A stretch of DNA of 64,000 bases, from NCBI RefSeq assembly GCF_902809835.1, contig NZ_CADDWM010000014.1, positions 62,001 through 126,000 of the forward strand, written 5' to 3'. Positions 1-7,652 of this stretch are shown here, one piece after another (position 1 is the first letter of the stretch; each line of letters begins with the position of its first letter). A program made the position numbers and the translations under genes. Under the pieces are notes generated by a model. That model was not told the DNA's origin, did not search any database, and saw only the letters and a list, made by a program, of their open reading frames with translations. This DNA is from Agromyces sp. Marseille-P2726 (GTDB lineage Bacteria; Actinomycetota; Actinomycetes; Actinomycetales; Microbacteriaceae).

Positions 1-863
1 GGGGCGATGACGCCCTCGGCGGCATCACCGGCCGCCTCGAAGAACGCGTCGTTGGCCACGCCGTGCGACTGGTACACGGGCTTGCCGACGCCGATCTGTA
101 CGTAGGCCGCCTGGGCCAGGCCGGCCGACGGCGTGATGCCCCAGATGATGACGAAGTCGGCGTCGGCCGCGCGGAGGTTGGTCATCTGCGCGGTGAAGTC
201 CGTCGCGCTGGGCTCGAACGCCTCGGTCGCGGTGAGGGTGATGCCGCGCTCGGCCCCCAGTTCGGTGATCAGTTCGGCGATGCCCTCGCCGAACCCGGTG
301 GCGTCGCGAGCGAGCGCCACCTTGGTGTAGCCCTGTTCCTCGGCGTGGTCGAGGATGCGCTCGATCACGACGACGTCGTTCTGCGCCGTCTTGAACACCC
401 ACTCCGACCCGTCGACGATCGCCGCATTCGCGGCGACGGAGATCGTGGGAACCTGCGCGGCCTCGACGAGGGGCCGCATGGCCAGGCTGGGGCCGGTGCG
501 CGAGGCGCCGATGATGAGGTCGACCTCGTCGTTCTCGATGAGCTGCGTGGTGGCGCGGGCGGCGCCGTCTTCGGTGGACTGGTTGTCCTCGATGATCAGC
601 TCGACCTCACGGCCGTTGATGCCGCCCTCCTCGTTGAGCTGCTCGGCGAGCATGTTCAGCGTGTTCTGCTCGGGCACGCCGAGGTTGGCGCCGACGCCCG
701 TGATGTCGAGCACGGCGCCGATCTTGATCGGGCCCTCTTCGGTGGCGTCGCCGCCGCCACCATTGTCGCCGCCGAAGTTCGAGGCGGTGCAACCGGTGAA
801 GGCGAGGGCGATGGACGCCGCGACCGCGGCGGGAATGAGCAGTCGGCGATGCGCACGGTGCAT
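1..863 (-). CDS. Liv-type ABC transporter substrate-binding lipoprotein (partial, C-terminus off left edge)
   Basis: The N-terminal 287 codons of a periplasmic-binding-protein (Leu/Ile/Val type I fold) lipoprotein. Translation from the ATG at 863 gives a basic N-terminus, a hydrophobic stretch and a lipobox ending LAFTGC, with the lipidated Cys at about residue 25. After that come IKIGAVLDITG near the mature start and typical type I SBP segments (DNQSTEDGAAR, GASRTGPSLAM, ATGFGEGIAELI). The start is set by AAAGGAGAG placed 8 nt upstream. The gene runs off the window before its stop, so the permease and ATPase genes normally found with it would lie to the left. The ligand cannot be read from the sequence; branched-chain amino acids, amides or aromatic acids are all possible. 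A palindromic operator-like site lies 59 bp upstream. Confidence 0.85.
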   Translation of the reverse strand, partial: MHRAHRRLLIPAAVAASIALAFTGCTASNFGGDNGGGGDATEEGPIKIGAVLDITGVGANLGVPEQNTLNMLAEQLNEEGGINGREVELIIEDNQSTEDGAARATTQLIENDEVDLIIGASRTGPSLAMRPLVEAAQVPTISVAANAAIVDGSEWVFKTAQNDVVVIERILDHAEEQGYTKVALARDATGFGEGIAELITELGAERGITLTATEAFEPSATDFTAQMTNLRAADADFVIIWGITPSAGLAQAAYVQIGVGKPVYQSHGVANDAFFEAAGDAAEGVIA

Positions 864-921
864 GTTGTGAACTCTCCTTTGAGCCCTCTCGGGTTCTCGA
901 CGCTGAGGGGGTGTGACTTCA

Positions 922-939
922 TGACCGACCATTCGGTCA
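922..939. promoter_or_regulatory. Putative TetR-family operator upstream of the substrate-binding protein gene
   Basis: Perfect inverted repeat TGACCGA-CCAT-TCGGTCA (7-bp arms, 4-bp spacer). It sits about 60-75 bp before the SBP start codon, where it could overlap the promoter. The shape resembles ACCGACCnnnCGGT-type operators of TetR regulators of aromatic/acyl-CoA pathways in Actinobacteria; the regulator is not in this window. Confidence 0.5.
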
Positions 940-1038
940 CTATTTCGGTGCCTTCGAAGATACGTTGCGTCAGGAGGCATCCGCAAGGCGTCGTGATGCA
1001 ACCGATACACCGAATCGCGCGCCGCCGCCGCGGGTTGC

Positions 1039-1623
1039 TCAGGCGGGGCGCCTGCCCACCGCGATGAGGGTCGTCACGTCGACCGAGCTCACCGATCGCC
1101 GGGCGACCTCCGCGAGACAGCGCTCGCGAACCGCGGCGAGCGCTTCGTCGTCGAGCTGCTCGACGAGCCGGCGCAGATGCGTGCCGAGCACGAGCTGCCA
1201 CGCGAGCTCGGGGGTCACGTCGAGGTGACGCTGCACGGTCTCGGCGCGCACGTCGACCAGGCCGAGCTCGGTGAGCCACTTGGCGAGCGTCCCGGGGGTG
1301 TCGGCGACCCGTGCCTCGGTGTCGGTTGCTGCGTCGGCGTCGGATGCGGCCTCGGTGTCGGATGCCGCGTCGGCGTCGGATGCCGCATCGTCGTGCAGCG
1401 CGTCCGCGAGAAGCTCGGGTAACGGGTCCAGGGCGCCGCGCGCCCACACGGTGACGGCAACGCGGCCACCCGGGCGGGCCCGCTCGATGAGCCGCGCGGT
1501 GTCCGCGTCGACCTCCGAGAAGGAGTGGACGCCGAGCACGCTCTGCACGAGGTCGTAGCCGCCGGACTCCCACTCGGTGACGTCGGCGCCATACAGGTGC
1601 AGCTGCGGCATCCGCTCAGCTGC
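1039..1623 (-). pseudogene. SAM-dependent methyltransferase, C-terminal half (broken gene)
   Basis: About 194 codons matching the C-terminal two thirds of a class I (UbiE-like) methyltransferase: MPQLHLYGADV (post-motif-II strand), GGYDLVQSVLGVHSF (motif IV region), ARPGGRVAVTVWA (motif VI region), then a helical tail. The open frame continues upstream to 1695, but that extension is antisense to an LLM fragment and holds no SAM-binding motif. The missing glycine-rich motif I is on the other strand at 6411-6677, in a fragment that stops where this one begins. Together they give about 283 aa, normal for the family. An acidic Ala/Asp/Ser/Glu/Thr insert (about 1315-1392) comes from a 24-bp direct repeat. 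Inferred to be non-functional as it stands. Confidence 0.8.
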
Positions 1624-1625
1624 GC

Positions 1626-1961
1626 TCGATGGCTCGACTGCGCACCAATCAGCCGATGCGCCCGCTCGAGACGGTCGAAGAGGCCGAGGCGGCAACCATC
1701 GACTCGATGAGCGCCGAGCTCATCGCGGCGATGGAGCGGCGATGGATCGTCGCCGATGCCGCGACCGCCGCGGCCGAGCTCGCCACCCTGGCTGCTCGAC
1801 ACGGCGTCGACGAGGTGATGGTGTCGCCCATCGCCGGTTCCTACGAATCGGAGCCGACGGATGCCGCGCCCGGCCGGGAGCAGACGCTCGAGCTGCTGGC
1901 GGGCGAACTGGATGCCGCGGGCGAGGAGCCGCCGGGGCTCCGACGTCGCACGCAGACATGA
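1626..1961 (+). pseudogene. LLM-class flavin-dependent oxidoreductase, C-terminal fragment (broken gene)
   Basis: About 111 codons that read as the C-terminal end of a luciferase-like monooxygenase: MARLRTNQPMRPLETVEEAE, then AAELATLAARHGVDEVMVSP and ELLAGELDA, the usual final helix/strand pattern of this family. There is no N-terminal barrel. The complementary N-terminal ~250 residues lie on the minus strand at 6678-7429 and end abruptly; joined, they give about 361 aa, a normal LLM length. The ATG at 1629 is internal to the original protein, not a true start. A hairpin terminator follows the stop directly, so the 3' end of the ancestral gene is intact. Confidence 0.8.
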
Positions 1962-1962
1962 C

Positions 1963-1992
1963 GATGCCCCGAGCGGTTCCGCCAGGGGCATC
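1963..1992. terminator. Hairpin terminator after the LLM C-fragment
   Basis: GATGCCCC pairs with GGGGCATC across a 14-nt loop immediately after the stop codon. It lies between convergent reading frames (LLM fragment and hexapeptide protein) and could serve both. There is no T-tract, as is usual at this GC content. Confidence 0.55.
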
Positions 1993-2010
1993 CGGTGAAT
2001 CGCGTCTCGG

Positions 2011-2427
2011 TCAGGCCGCGAGCCCGAGCCGGCGCAGGTCCTCGCTCGACGCGTGGTACTCGTCGCCGTCGGCGACGACGATCTCGCGGGGCACTCGTGC
2101 CCCGTTCTGCACGCGCGCGCCGGCACCGATCGAGGCGTATGCGCCGAGGACGGCGTTGCGGCCGACGACGGCCCGAGGGCCGACGTGCACGTTCACTCCG
2201 ACCACCGCGCGCTCGGCGACGATGGCGTCACGGTCGACCCATGCGCCGGGGCCGATCTGGGCCCCGCGCTGCACTTCGGCGCCGGGGTCGACGTAGGCCG
2301 TCGGGTCGACGAATGCCGTCTTGTCGACCTTCGCAGTGGTCGCCACGAGGCCGCGACCGTTCACGTGCTTGCGGTATCGACGCAGGACTCCGGCTTCGTC
2401 TTCGAACTCGACGTACGTAATGCCCAC
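2011..2427 (-). CDS. Left-handed beta-helix (hexapeptide-repeat) protein
   Basis: 138-aa protein. After a ~30-residue N-terminal strand region it has a run of hexapeptide turns with Ile/Val/Ala at every sixth position (TAKVDKTAFVDPTAYVDPGA, then RGAQIGPGAWVDRDAIV and NVHVGPRAVVGRNAVLG). This is the signature of trimeric left-handed parallel beta-helix proteins such as gamma-carbonic anhydrase-like or acyltransferase-like proteins. The GTG start at 2427 is chosen because GGAAGGAGGAGAAC precedes it; the open frame extends further to 2517 without a better site. I do not see the full histidine set expected for a zinc gamma-carbonic anhydrase, so enzymatic activity is open. It lies inside the inferred inversion. 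Confidence 0.75.
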   Translation of the reverse strand: MGITYVEFEDEAGVLRRYRKHVNGRGLVATTAKVDKTAFVDPTAYVDPGAEVQRGAQIGPGAWVDRDAIVAERAVVGVNVHVGPRAVVGRNAVLGAYASIGAGARVQNGARVPREIVVADGDEYHASSEDLRRLGLAA

Positions 2428-2624
2428 GTTCTCCTCCTTCCGACGTGGTGGCTCCACGTCCGGACACATGTACAACATCCGCGCTGACCTGCGCATTCCC
2501 GTGGTCTCAGCCGGCACTCAGGTGACGTCTCGGGCGTCGCCCCGACCGCGGCCGCGTCGACCACGGCGCGCCTGGCCTCGGCGGCGCCGCTTCGGTCGGA
2601 ACGCCGCTTCGCGGAGCCTGCAAG

Positions 2625-2638
2625 TTAGGCTGTCCTAA
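2625..2638. promoter_or_regulatory. Putative DtxR/IdeR-type iron box upstream of the ECF transporter
   Basis: TTAGGCTGTCCTAA matches the distal 14 bases of the DtxR/IdeR consensus (TTAGGCTAACCTAA) at 12 of 14 positions and keeps both TTAGG/CCTAA arms. It lies 59 bp before the start of the ATPase gene at 2697, a normal promoter position. If it is real, the ECF transporter is repressed by a metal-loaded DtxR-family regulator. Confidence 0.5.
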
Positions 2639-2696
2639 GCCGACGCCGTCGGCACCGCCTCCGCCGACGACCTGCCGGCCCGACCCGGGACCGCCC

Positions 2697-4421
2697 ATGA
2701 CCGCCGCTCCGCTGCTCGAGCTCGATGCCGTGCGCATCCGCCATCGCGATGCGGGTCGCGCGACACCCGACGGCGTGTCACTCGACATCCGGGCCGGTGA
2801 GGTCGTGCTGCTGCTCGGCCCGTCGGGATGCGGCAAGTCGAGCCTGGCACTCGCCCTCGACGGGCTCGTGCCCCACGCGATCGCAGCCGACCTCGAGGGC
2901 ACGGTCCGGGTCGACGGACGCGACAGCCGCCGCCACCCCGTCGCCGAGCTCAGCGAGACCGTGGCCATGGTGTTCCAGGACCCCGATGCGCAGGTCGTGA
3001 CCGGCACGCTGCTCGACGAAGTGGCGTTCGGCCCCGAGAATCGCCTCGCCCCCGTCGGCGAGGTGCTCGGCCGCGCCGAGCGCGCACTCAAGCTGGTCGG
3101 GCTCTGGGACCGGCGCGACGACAACCCCGACGTGCTGTCGGGCGGCGGTCGCCAGCGCCTCGCGATCGCGGCGGCCCTCCCCCTCGCGGCGCCGGTGCTC
3201 GTGCTCGACGAGCCGACCGCCAACCTCGACCCGGCCGGCATCGACGAGGTGTACGCGGTGCTGCGCGAACTGGCGAACGAGCGGGAGCACGCGATCGTGC
3301 TCATCGAGCACAACCTCGACTCGGCCGTGGACATCGTCGACCGTGTGGTCGTGCTCGACGCGACCGGCCGCCTGGTGATCGACGGCCCCGCACGCCAGGT
3401 GCTGCAGGAGCGCGCTGCCGAACTGCTCGAGCTCGGCGTCTGGCTGCCCGTCTCGACGCTCGCCGGACTGCGGCTGCGCGAGGCCGGCGTCGCGATCGAC
3501 CCGCTCCCGCTCACGCCCGCAGAGCTCGCCGAGGCCCTCGACTCGATCGATGAGCTTCCCACGCCGGTCGGCGACCCTGCCGCGGAGCCATCGGCGGCGA
3601 GCGCGGCCGCGATCACGGTGCGCGACCTGTCGGTGCAGCGGGGTGGGCGCCGCGGACCCGTCGTCGTCGACGGGGTCGATCTCGACGTGGCATCCGGCGA
3701 TTTCCTCGCGATCATCGGCACCAACGGAGCCGGTAAGACGTCGCTCCTGCAGGCGATCGCCGGGGTGATTCCCGCGCCGCGCGGCAGCGTCGACGTGCTC
3801 GGCATGGATCCGTCACGTGCGGACGCGCGCGAACGGGCGCGGCGGATCGGATTCGTCTTCCAGAACCCGGAGCACCAGTTCGTCGCCGACACCGTCGCCG
3901 GCGAACTCGAGCTCAGCCTCCGACTCCAGGGGATCGACGAACCAGAGCGCCGAGGCGAGGTCGATCGGATGCTGCGCCGGTTCGGTCTGGAGCAGCATCG
4001 TGACCGGCATCCGTTCCTCCTCTCCGGTGGCGAGAAGCGGCGGCTGTCGGTCGGCACCGCGCTGGTCGCGGGGGCGCCCGTGCTCGCGCTCGACGAACCG
4101 ACCTTCGGTCAGGACCGTGCCCGCGCGTCGGAGCTGCTCGCGATGCTGCGCGACCTCAACGAGGAGGGCACCACCGTGCTCGTGGTCACGCACGACCTGC
4201 AGCTCGTCGCCGACTACGCCGACCGGGTCGCGGTCATGCAGGAGGGGCGGCTGCTCGGAGTGGGGCCGACGGCCGAGGTGCTCGGCGGCCCGCTCATCGA
4301 GGCGGGCGGGCTGCGTCATCCTCCGCTCGCGAGGGCGACGCGCAGTCTCGCCCGCCACCCCGAGTGGCACGCGGTGGCCCGGATGTCGCAGCTGCCGTCG
4401 CCCGGCGGAGCCGCCGCATGA
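2697..4421 (+). CDS. ECF-type ABC transporter ATPase, two fused nucleotide-binding domains
   Basis: 574 aa holding two complete ABC domains in one chain, equivalent to EcfA1-EcfA2. Domain 1 has Walker A GPSGCGKSS (about residue 41), signature LSGGGRQRL (about 147) and Walker B VLVLDEPT (about 168). Domain 2 has Walker A GTNGAGKTS (about 341), signature LSGGEKRRL (about 441) and Walker B VLALDEPT (about 461). Both look catalytically intact. The final codons overlap the T-component start by 4 bp (ATGA), so the two are translationally coupled. No substrate-binding S component is present here, so the substrate (vitamin, metal or haem) cannot be assigned; the upstream DtxR-like box hints at a metal-regulated cargo. 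There is no strong Shine-Dalgarno before 2697, so the start is less certain than the domain calls. Confidence 0.9.
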   Translation: MTAAPLLELDAVRIRHRDAGRATPDGVSLDIRAGEVVLLLGPSGCGKSSLALALDGLVPHAIAADLEGTVRVDGRDSRRHPVAELSETVAMVFQDPDAQVVTGTLLDEVAFGPENRLAPVGEVLGRAERALKLVGLWDRRDDNPDVLSGGGRQRLAIAAALPLAAPVLVLDEPTANLDPAGIDEVYAVLRELANEREHAIVLIEHNLDSAVDIVDRVVVLDATGRLVIDGPARQVLQERAAELLELGVWLPVSTLAGLRLREAGVAIDPLPLTPAELAEALDSIDELPTPVGDPAAEPSAASAAAITVRDLSVQRGGRRGPVVVDGVDLDVASGDFLAIIGTNGAGKTSLLQAIAGVIPAPRGSVDVLGMDPSRADARERARRIGFVFQNPEHQFVADTVAGELELSLRLQGIDEPERRGEVDRMLRRFGLEQHRDRHPFLLSGGEKRRLSVGTALVAGAPVLALDEPTFGQDRARASELLAMLRDLNEEGTTVLVVTHDLQLVADYADRVAVMQEGRLLGVGPTAEVLGGPLIEAGGLRHPPLARATRSLARHPEWHAVARMSQLPSPGGAAA

Positions 4422-5272
4422 CGGCCACGACGACCGGCGCACGCCCCGCGGCATCCGACCTCGTGGCTGCGGGCGAACCCGCGGTGCGGCGCCCCTTCCT
4501 GCACCGCCTGAACCCGATCGCGAAGCTCGCAGCGCCGCTTCCGGTGATGATCGCGCTGCTGTTCACGCGCGATGTGCTGACGCCGCTCCTGTTCACCGTG
4601 GGCGCGCTCGCGCTGCTGCTGCTCGGGGCCCGCCTGTCGGGCCGTGCCATCGCCGCGCTGCTCATCGGCACCCCGGCGGGCGTCGCCCTCATCGGGTTCA
4701 CGCTCGGCGTGTGGGTGGACCGGGCGCGCATCGACCCCGCCGCCGTCGGCGCCGACGTCGTGCTCGTCGAGGTGGGCGACTGGCGATTCACGCTCGCCGC
4801 CTACCTGGTCGGTGTCGCCACCGCGCTGCGGATCGCCGCGATCCTGCTGCTCTCGCTCGTGGTCGGCCTGACCACGACCGGGCCCGAACTCGTGCGCGCC
4901 CTGGTGCAGAACCTGCGCGTGCCCTACCGTGTCGGCTTCACCGCCCTGGCGGCGCTGCGGTTCGTGCCGCGGTTCCGGCGTGAGCTCGACCTCATCCGTG
5001 CCGCGCATCGCGTGCGGGGGTTGCATCGCGGGCGCGGCCCCGTCGCGGCGCTGCGCCGCATGGTCTCGTACGCCATCCCGCTGCTCGCGAGCAGCGTCCG
5101 TCATGCCGAGCGGGTGGCGCTCGCCATGGACGCACGGGCGTTCGGCGCGCACCCCATCCGCACCGAGCGGGTGATCAGTCGCTGGCGGGCACGCGACACG
5201 GTGTTCGTGGTGCTCTTCTGGGCGGCATCCGTCGCCGTCTTCTGGTGGGGCCTGGCAGTCGCCAGCCGCTGA
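4418..5272 (+). CDS. ECF transporter transmembrane (T) component, EcfT-like
   Basis: 284-aa integral membrane protein starting at the ATG that overlaps the ATPase stop. Hydrophobic helices lie at about residues 40-75, 80-105, 125-160 and near the C-terminus. The cytoplasmic part has the two Arg-containing coupling motifs expected in EcfT: AAHRVRG, and MDARAFG further on. It couples ATP hydrolysis by the fused ATPase to an S component that is missing from this window. A two-gene A-T operon with S encoded elsewhere is typical of group II (shared) ECF modules, though loss of S at the inversion cannot be excluded. Confidence 0.88.
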   Translation: MTATTTGARPAASDLVAAGEPAVRRPFLHRLNPIAKLAAPLPVMIALLFTRDVLTPLLFTVGALALLLLGARLSGRAIAALLIGTPAGVALIGFTLGVWVDRARIDPAAVGADVVLVEVGDWRFTLAAYLVGVATALRIAAILLLSLVVGLTTTGPELVRALVQNLRVPYRVGFTALAALRFVPRFRRELDLIRAAHRVRGLHRGRGPVAALRRMVSYAIPLLASSVRHAERVALAMDARAFGAHPIRTERVISRWRARDTVFVVLFWAASVAVFWWGLAVASR

Positions 5273-5352
5273 CCCGGCGCCGTCGGGGGCACTCGGGAGC
5301 GCAGACGAGCAGGGGGCCGGATGCCGCGGCAGCCGACCCCGAAACCCGCGAC

Positions 5353-6300
5353 TCAGCCCGCGGCGGGCGCCGTGTCCTGGATCTCGACCACGAACACGAG
5401 CGTCTGGCCGCCGAGCGTGTTCTGCTCGGACTGCTCGAGGCCGTACGCATACTGCGGCGGGATCGTCACGATGAGCTTCGTGCCCGCCTTCTGGCCGACG
5501 AGCGCGGCGCCGAAGCCCTGGATGACCTGGTCGGTCGAGAACTGGGCGGGCTCGCCGCCGTAGCTCTGGTCGAACACCTCGCCCGTGTCCCAGCTCGTGC
5601 CCTGGTAGTGCAGGGTGACGGTGGCGCCGCTCGCGACCTCGTCGCCGTCGCCCTCCTCGAGCACCTTGAGCTGGTACTCGGCCGGAGGCGCGGTGGCGGG
5701 CAGAGTCACCGTGGGGGGCGCGCCGTCGGCGCCGAACTGCACCTCGGGCACGTCCTCGGTCCACTCGGCCGGCGTCAGCGGCTCCTGCACGTCGACGACG
5801 ATGACGACCGTCTCGCCGGGGCCGATGCCGATCGACTCGTTGCCCGCGTCGCCGTAGAGCGCCGACGCCGGCGCGACCGTGACGGTGCGTGAACCCGTGG
5901 GCACGCAGTCGACTCCGGCGAGGAACGCCTCGAAGACCTGCTCATCGCCGGCCTTGATGGTGGCCGGCTGCGAGAAGACCTGCTCGCCGCTCGTGCCCGC
6001 GTACGCGCTGACGATGGCGTTCACGTTGTCGCCCGCCTGCGTCGTCTCTCCCTCGCCCTCGATGAGCACGGTGCGCTCGAGCTTCTCGGCCTCGAGCGGC
6101 GTGCTGAAGGTGACGGTTGGCGGTGAGGCGAAGTCGCCCTCGACGTCGACGCCGTCGCTCAGGCTGCCCGACGAGACATCCATGCAGTCGGCGGCTTTCG
6201 AGGACGCGGCGTCGTCGGGCTGCCCGCTGCAGCCGGCGAGGACGAGGGCGGCGGTGGCGGCGAGCGCGATGGGCGCGGCGCGGCGCAGGGCACGGTTCAT
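5353..6300 (-). CDS. FKBP-type peptidyl-prolyl isomerase lipoprotein
   Basis: 315 aa. The N-terminus is a lipoprotein signal: basic MNRALRRAAP, hydrophobic stretch, lipobox LVLAGC. The C-terminal ~100 residues are a recognisable FKBP domain (VTLHYQGTSWDTGEVFDQSY, QVIQGFGAALVGQKAGTK, IPPQYAYG). Residues ~40-200 look like a degenerate second FKBP-like domain, as in other actinobacterial tandem FKBP lipoproteins. The likely role is folding of exported proteins on the outer face of the membrane. The start at 6300 is chosen because it gives a well-formed signal peptide; an upstream ATG at 6339 in the same frame would put 13 residues ahead of it. It lies inside the inferred inversion, convergent with the ECF genes. 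Confidence 0.88.
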   Translation of the reverse strand: MNRALRRAAPIALAATAALVLAGCSGQPDDAASSKAADCMDVSSGSLSDGVDVEGDFASPPTVTFSTPLEAEKLERTVLIEGEGETTQAGDNVNAIVSAYAGTSGEQVFSQPATIKAGDEQVFEAFLAGVDCVPTGSRTVTVAPASALYGDAGNESIGIGPGETVVIVVDVQEPLTPAEWTEDVPEVQFGADGAPPTVTLPATAPPAEYQLKVLEEGDGDEVASGATVTLHYQGTSWDTGEVFDQSYGGEPAQFSTDQVIQGFGAALVGQKAGTKLIVTIPPQYAYGLEQSEQNTLGGQTLVFVVEIQDTAPAAG

Positions 6301-6410
6301 GCGGGGAGGTCTCGATTCGATCGTGGAACGCGAAGTCACAAGTGTGCCCTGCGTGCCTTTCGATTGCCTGAATGCGCACCTTCAGGTCGGAGGGACGACA
6401 GAATGGGCAT

Positions 6411-6677
6411 ATGGGGGACACGACGACGGTACCTGATTCCGAGGAGGAATTCGCTCGGGCGAGCGACTCCTCGGGCGATCTCGACAGGCTGCTCTGGGAG
6501 CCGATCTCGACGGCAGCGGTGGCGCGATCGCACCCCGGCTTCGACGAACGCGTGCTCGACGCCGGGAGCGGCGGCGGGGCGTCGGCCGTGCCGACCGCCG
6601 AACTCGTCGGCCCCGGCGGACACGTCGACGCGGTCGACGTCGACGAGTCGGTCGTCGAAGCCGCCCGAGAGCGCTCT
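6411..6677 (+). pseudogene. SAM-dependent methyltransferase, N-terminal fragment (broken gene)
   Basis: 89 codons with the SAM-binding core of a class I methyltransferase: motif I ERVLDAGSGGGAS and motif II GHVDAVDVDESVVEAARE, ending in the helix after motif II. Homology stops at RERS, and the following ~70 codons (to 6884) are antisense to an LLM gene. The missing half is at 1039-1623 on the opposite strand. The start ATG at 6411 is preceded by CAGAAT 6 nt upstream, a leaderless-type -10. Read with the C-half this gives a full methyltransferase of about 283 aa. Confidence 0.78.
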
Positions 6678-7429
6678 GGTTGCGGCAGTGCTCGAGCACG
6701 GGCCTCCTCGACGGTGGGCGCCACTGACGCGTTCACGGTGAGGAACGTCATCGGCGCCGGATGCCGTTCGCTCGGCCGGTACTCGGTGCGATACAGCTCG
6801 AGCGCACGCTCGATTCCCTCACCTGAGAAGTGGTTGGCGAACACGTACGGCAGCCCGAGCTGCGCTGCGAGCTTCGCCGAGTAGTCGCTCGATCCGAGCA
6901 GCCAGAGTTCGGGAGCATCCGTCGCCGCCGGAGTCGCGGCGATGCCGTACTCGCGGCCGCTCGTGAGCCGCAGCGACGCACCGTCGGGCGAGAGCAGGCT
7001 CAGGATGTCGGCGACGTGGTCGGGGAACCGGTCGACGTCGGCGGGCGGCCCGCTGATGCGCAGCAGCTGGGTGATGACGGGATCGCGGCCGGGGGCGCGG
7101 CCGATGCCGAGGTCGATGCGGCCGGGTGCGAGCGCCTCGAGGGCGGCGAACTGCTCGGCGACGACGAGCGGCGCATGGTTCGGCAGCATGACGCCGCCGG
7201 AGCCCACGCGGATGCGCTCGGTCTGCGCGACCGTCGCTGCGACGAGCACCGGCGGGGTGGTCGAGGCGACGGCGGGCATGTTGTGGTGCTCGGCGAACCA
7301 GTAGCGGGTATATCCGAGTCGATCGGCGAGCTGCGCCAGGCGAACGGATGCCGCGACGGCTCCGGCGCTCGTCTGGCCGGTTCGGACGGGAACGAGGTCG
7401 AGTACGGAGAGGCGAAGTCGTGTGGTCAT
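6678..7429 (-). pseudogene. LLM-class flavin-dependent oxidoreductase, N-terminal part (broken gene)
   Basis: About 250 codons of an LLM (bacterial luciferase-like) monooxygenase: LSVLDLVPVRTG at the first strand, TRYWFAEHHNMPAVASTTPP, RIRVGSGGVMLPNHAPLVVA, LGIGRAPGRDP, ELWLLGSSDYSAKLAAQLGL and FLTVNASVAPTVEEARARAL. This is the MsnO8-like subgroup. Homology ends at about 6680, and the frame then continues into unrelated sequence antisense to the methyltransferase and FKBP genes. The C-terminal ~111 residues are at 1626-1961 on the plus strand. Without them the barrel is incomplete, so this copy is probably inactive. Confidence 0.8.
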
Positions 7430-7652
7430 CCCTCATCGCAACGGACGCCCGATCTGGGGTATTCCGGGGCATGCACCTCGGGAGGAGGATCGGGACAACC
7501 CTGAGTCATCCGGAGGGGGCACCCTGACGCGACGGGCGGTCGCGTGTCGTGAGATGGAGATCGCGTTCGTGCGAGCCGCCGGGAGTTCCGGTGCCGTCCG
7601 CCTCGATTGAGGGTCCGGGCCCGCGACGCGACCTCCCGAAAGGACCTCATCC

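Larger units (their letters stand above)
1621..6680. other. Inferred ~5.06 kb inverted segment bounded by two broken genes
   Basis: The left edge separates a methyltransferase C-half (minus) from an LLM C-half (plus). The right edge separates a methyltransferase N-half (plus) from an LLM N-half (minus). Reversing the segment rejoins both genes. Each edge carries GCGCTC/GAGCGC: GCGCTC at 1622-1627, and a 10-bp palindrome AGAGCGCTCT at 6668-6677. No longer inverted repeat and no recombinase gene was seen. Joining both genes perfectly in frame requires a 1-nt (mod 3) discrepancy, so a small insertion or deletion occurred at one end. Exact breakpoints are uncertain by a few bases. The segment holds five intact-looking features (hexapeptide protein, DtxR-like box, ECF ATPase, ECF T component, FKBP). 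Confidence 0.8.

Noticed and set aside
1315-1392. 24-bp direct repeat in the methyltransferase C-half as a mobile repeat
   Set aside because: It looks like local slippage of an Ala/Asp/Ser low-complexity segment, is not shared with the dispersed family, and needs no special explanation.
1621-6680. Site-specific recombinase-driven phase switch
   Set aside because: Only about 6 bp are shared at the edges and no invertase gene is seen, so a single microhomology event or assembly error is preferred.
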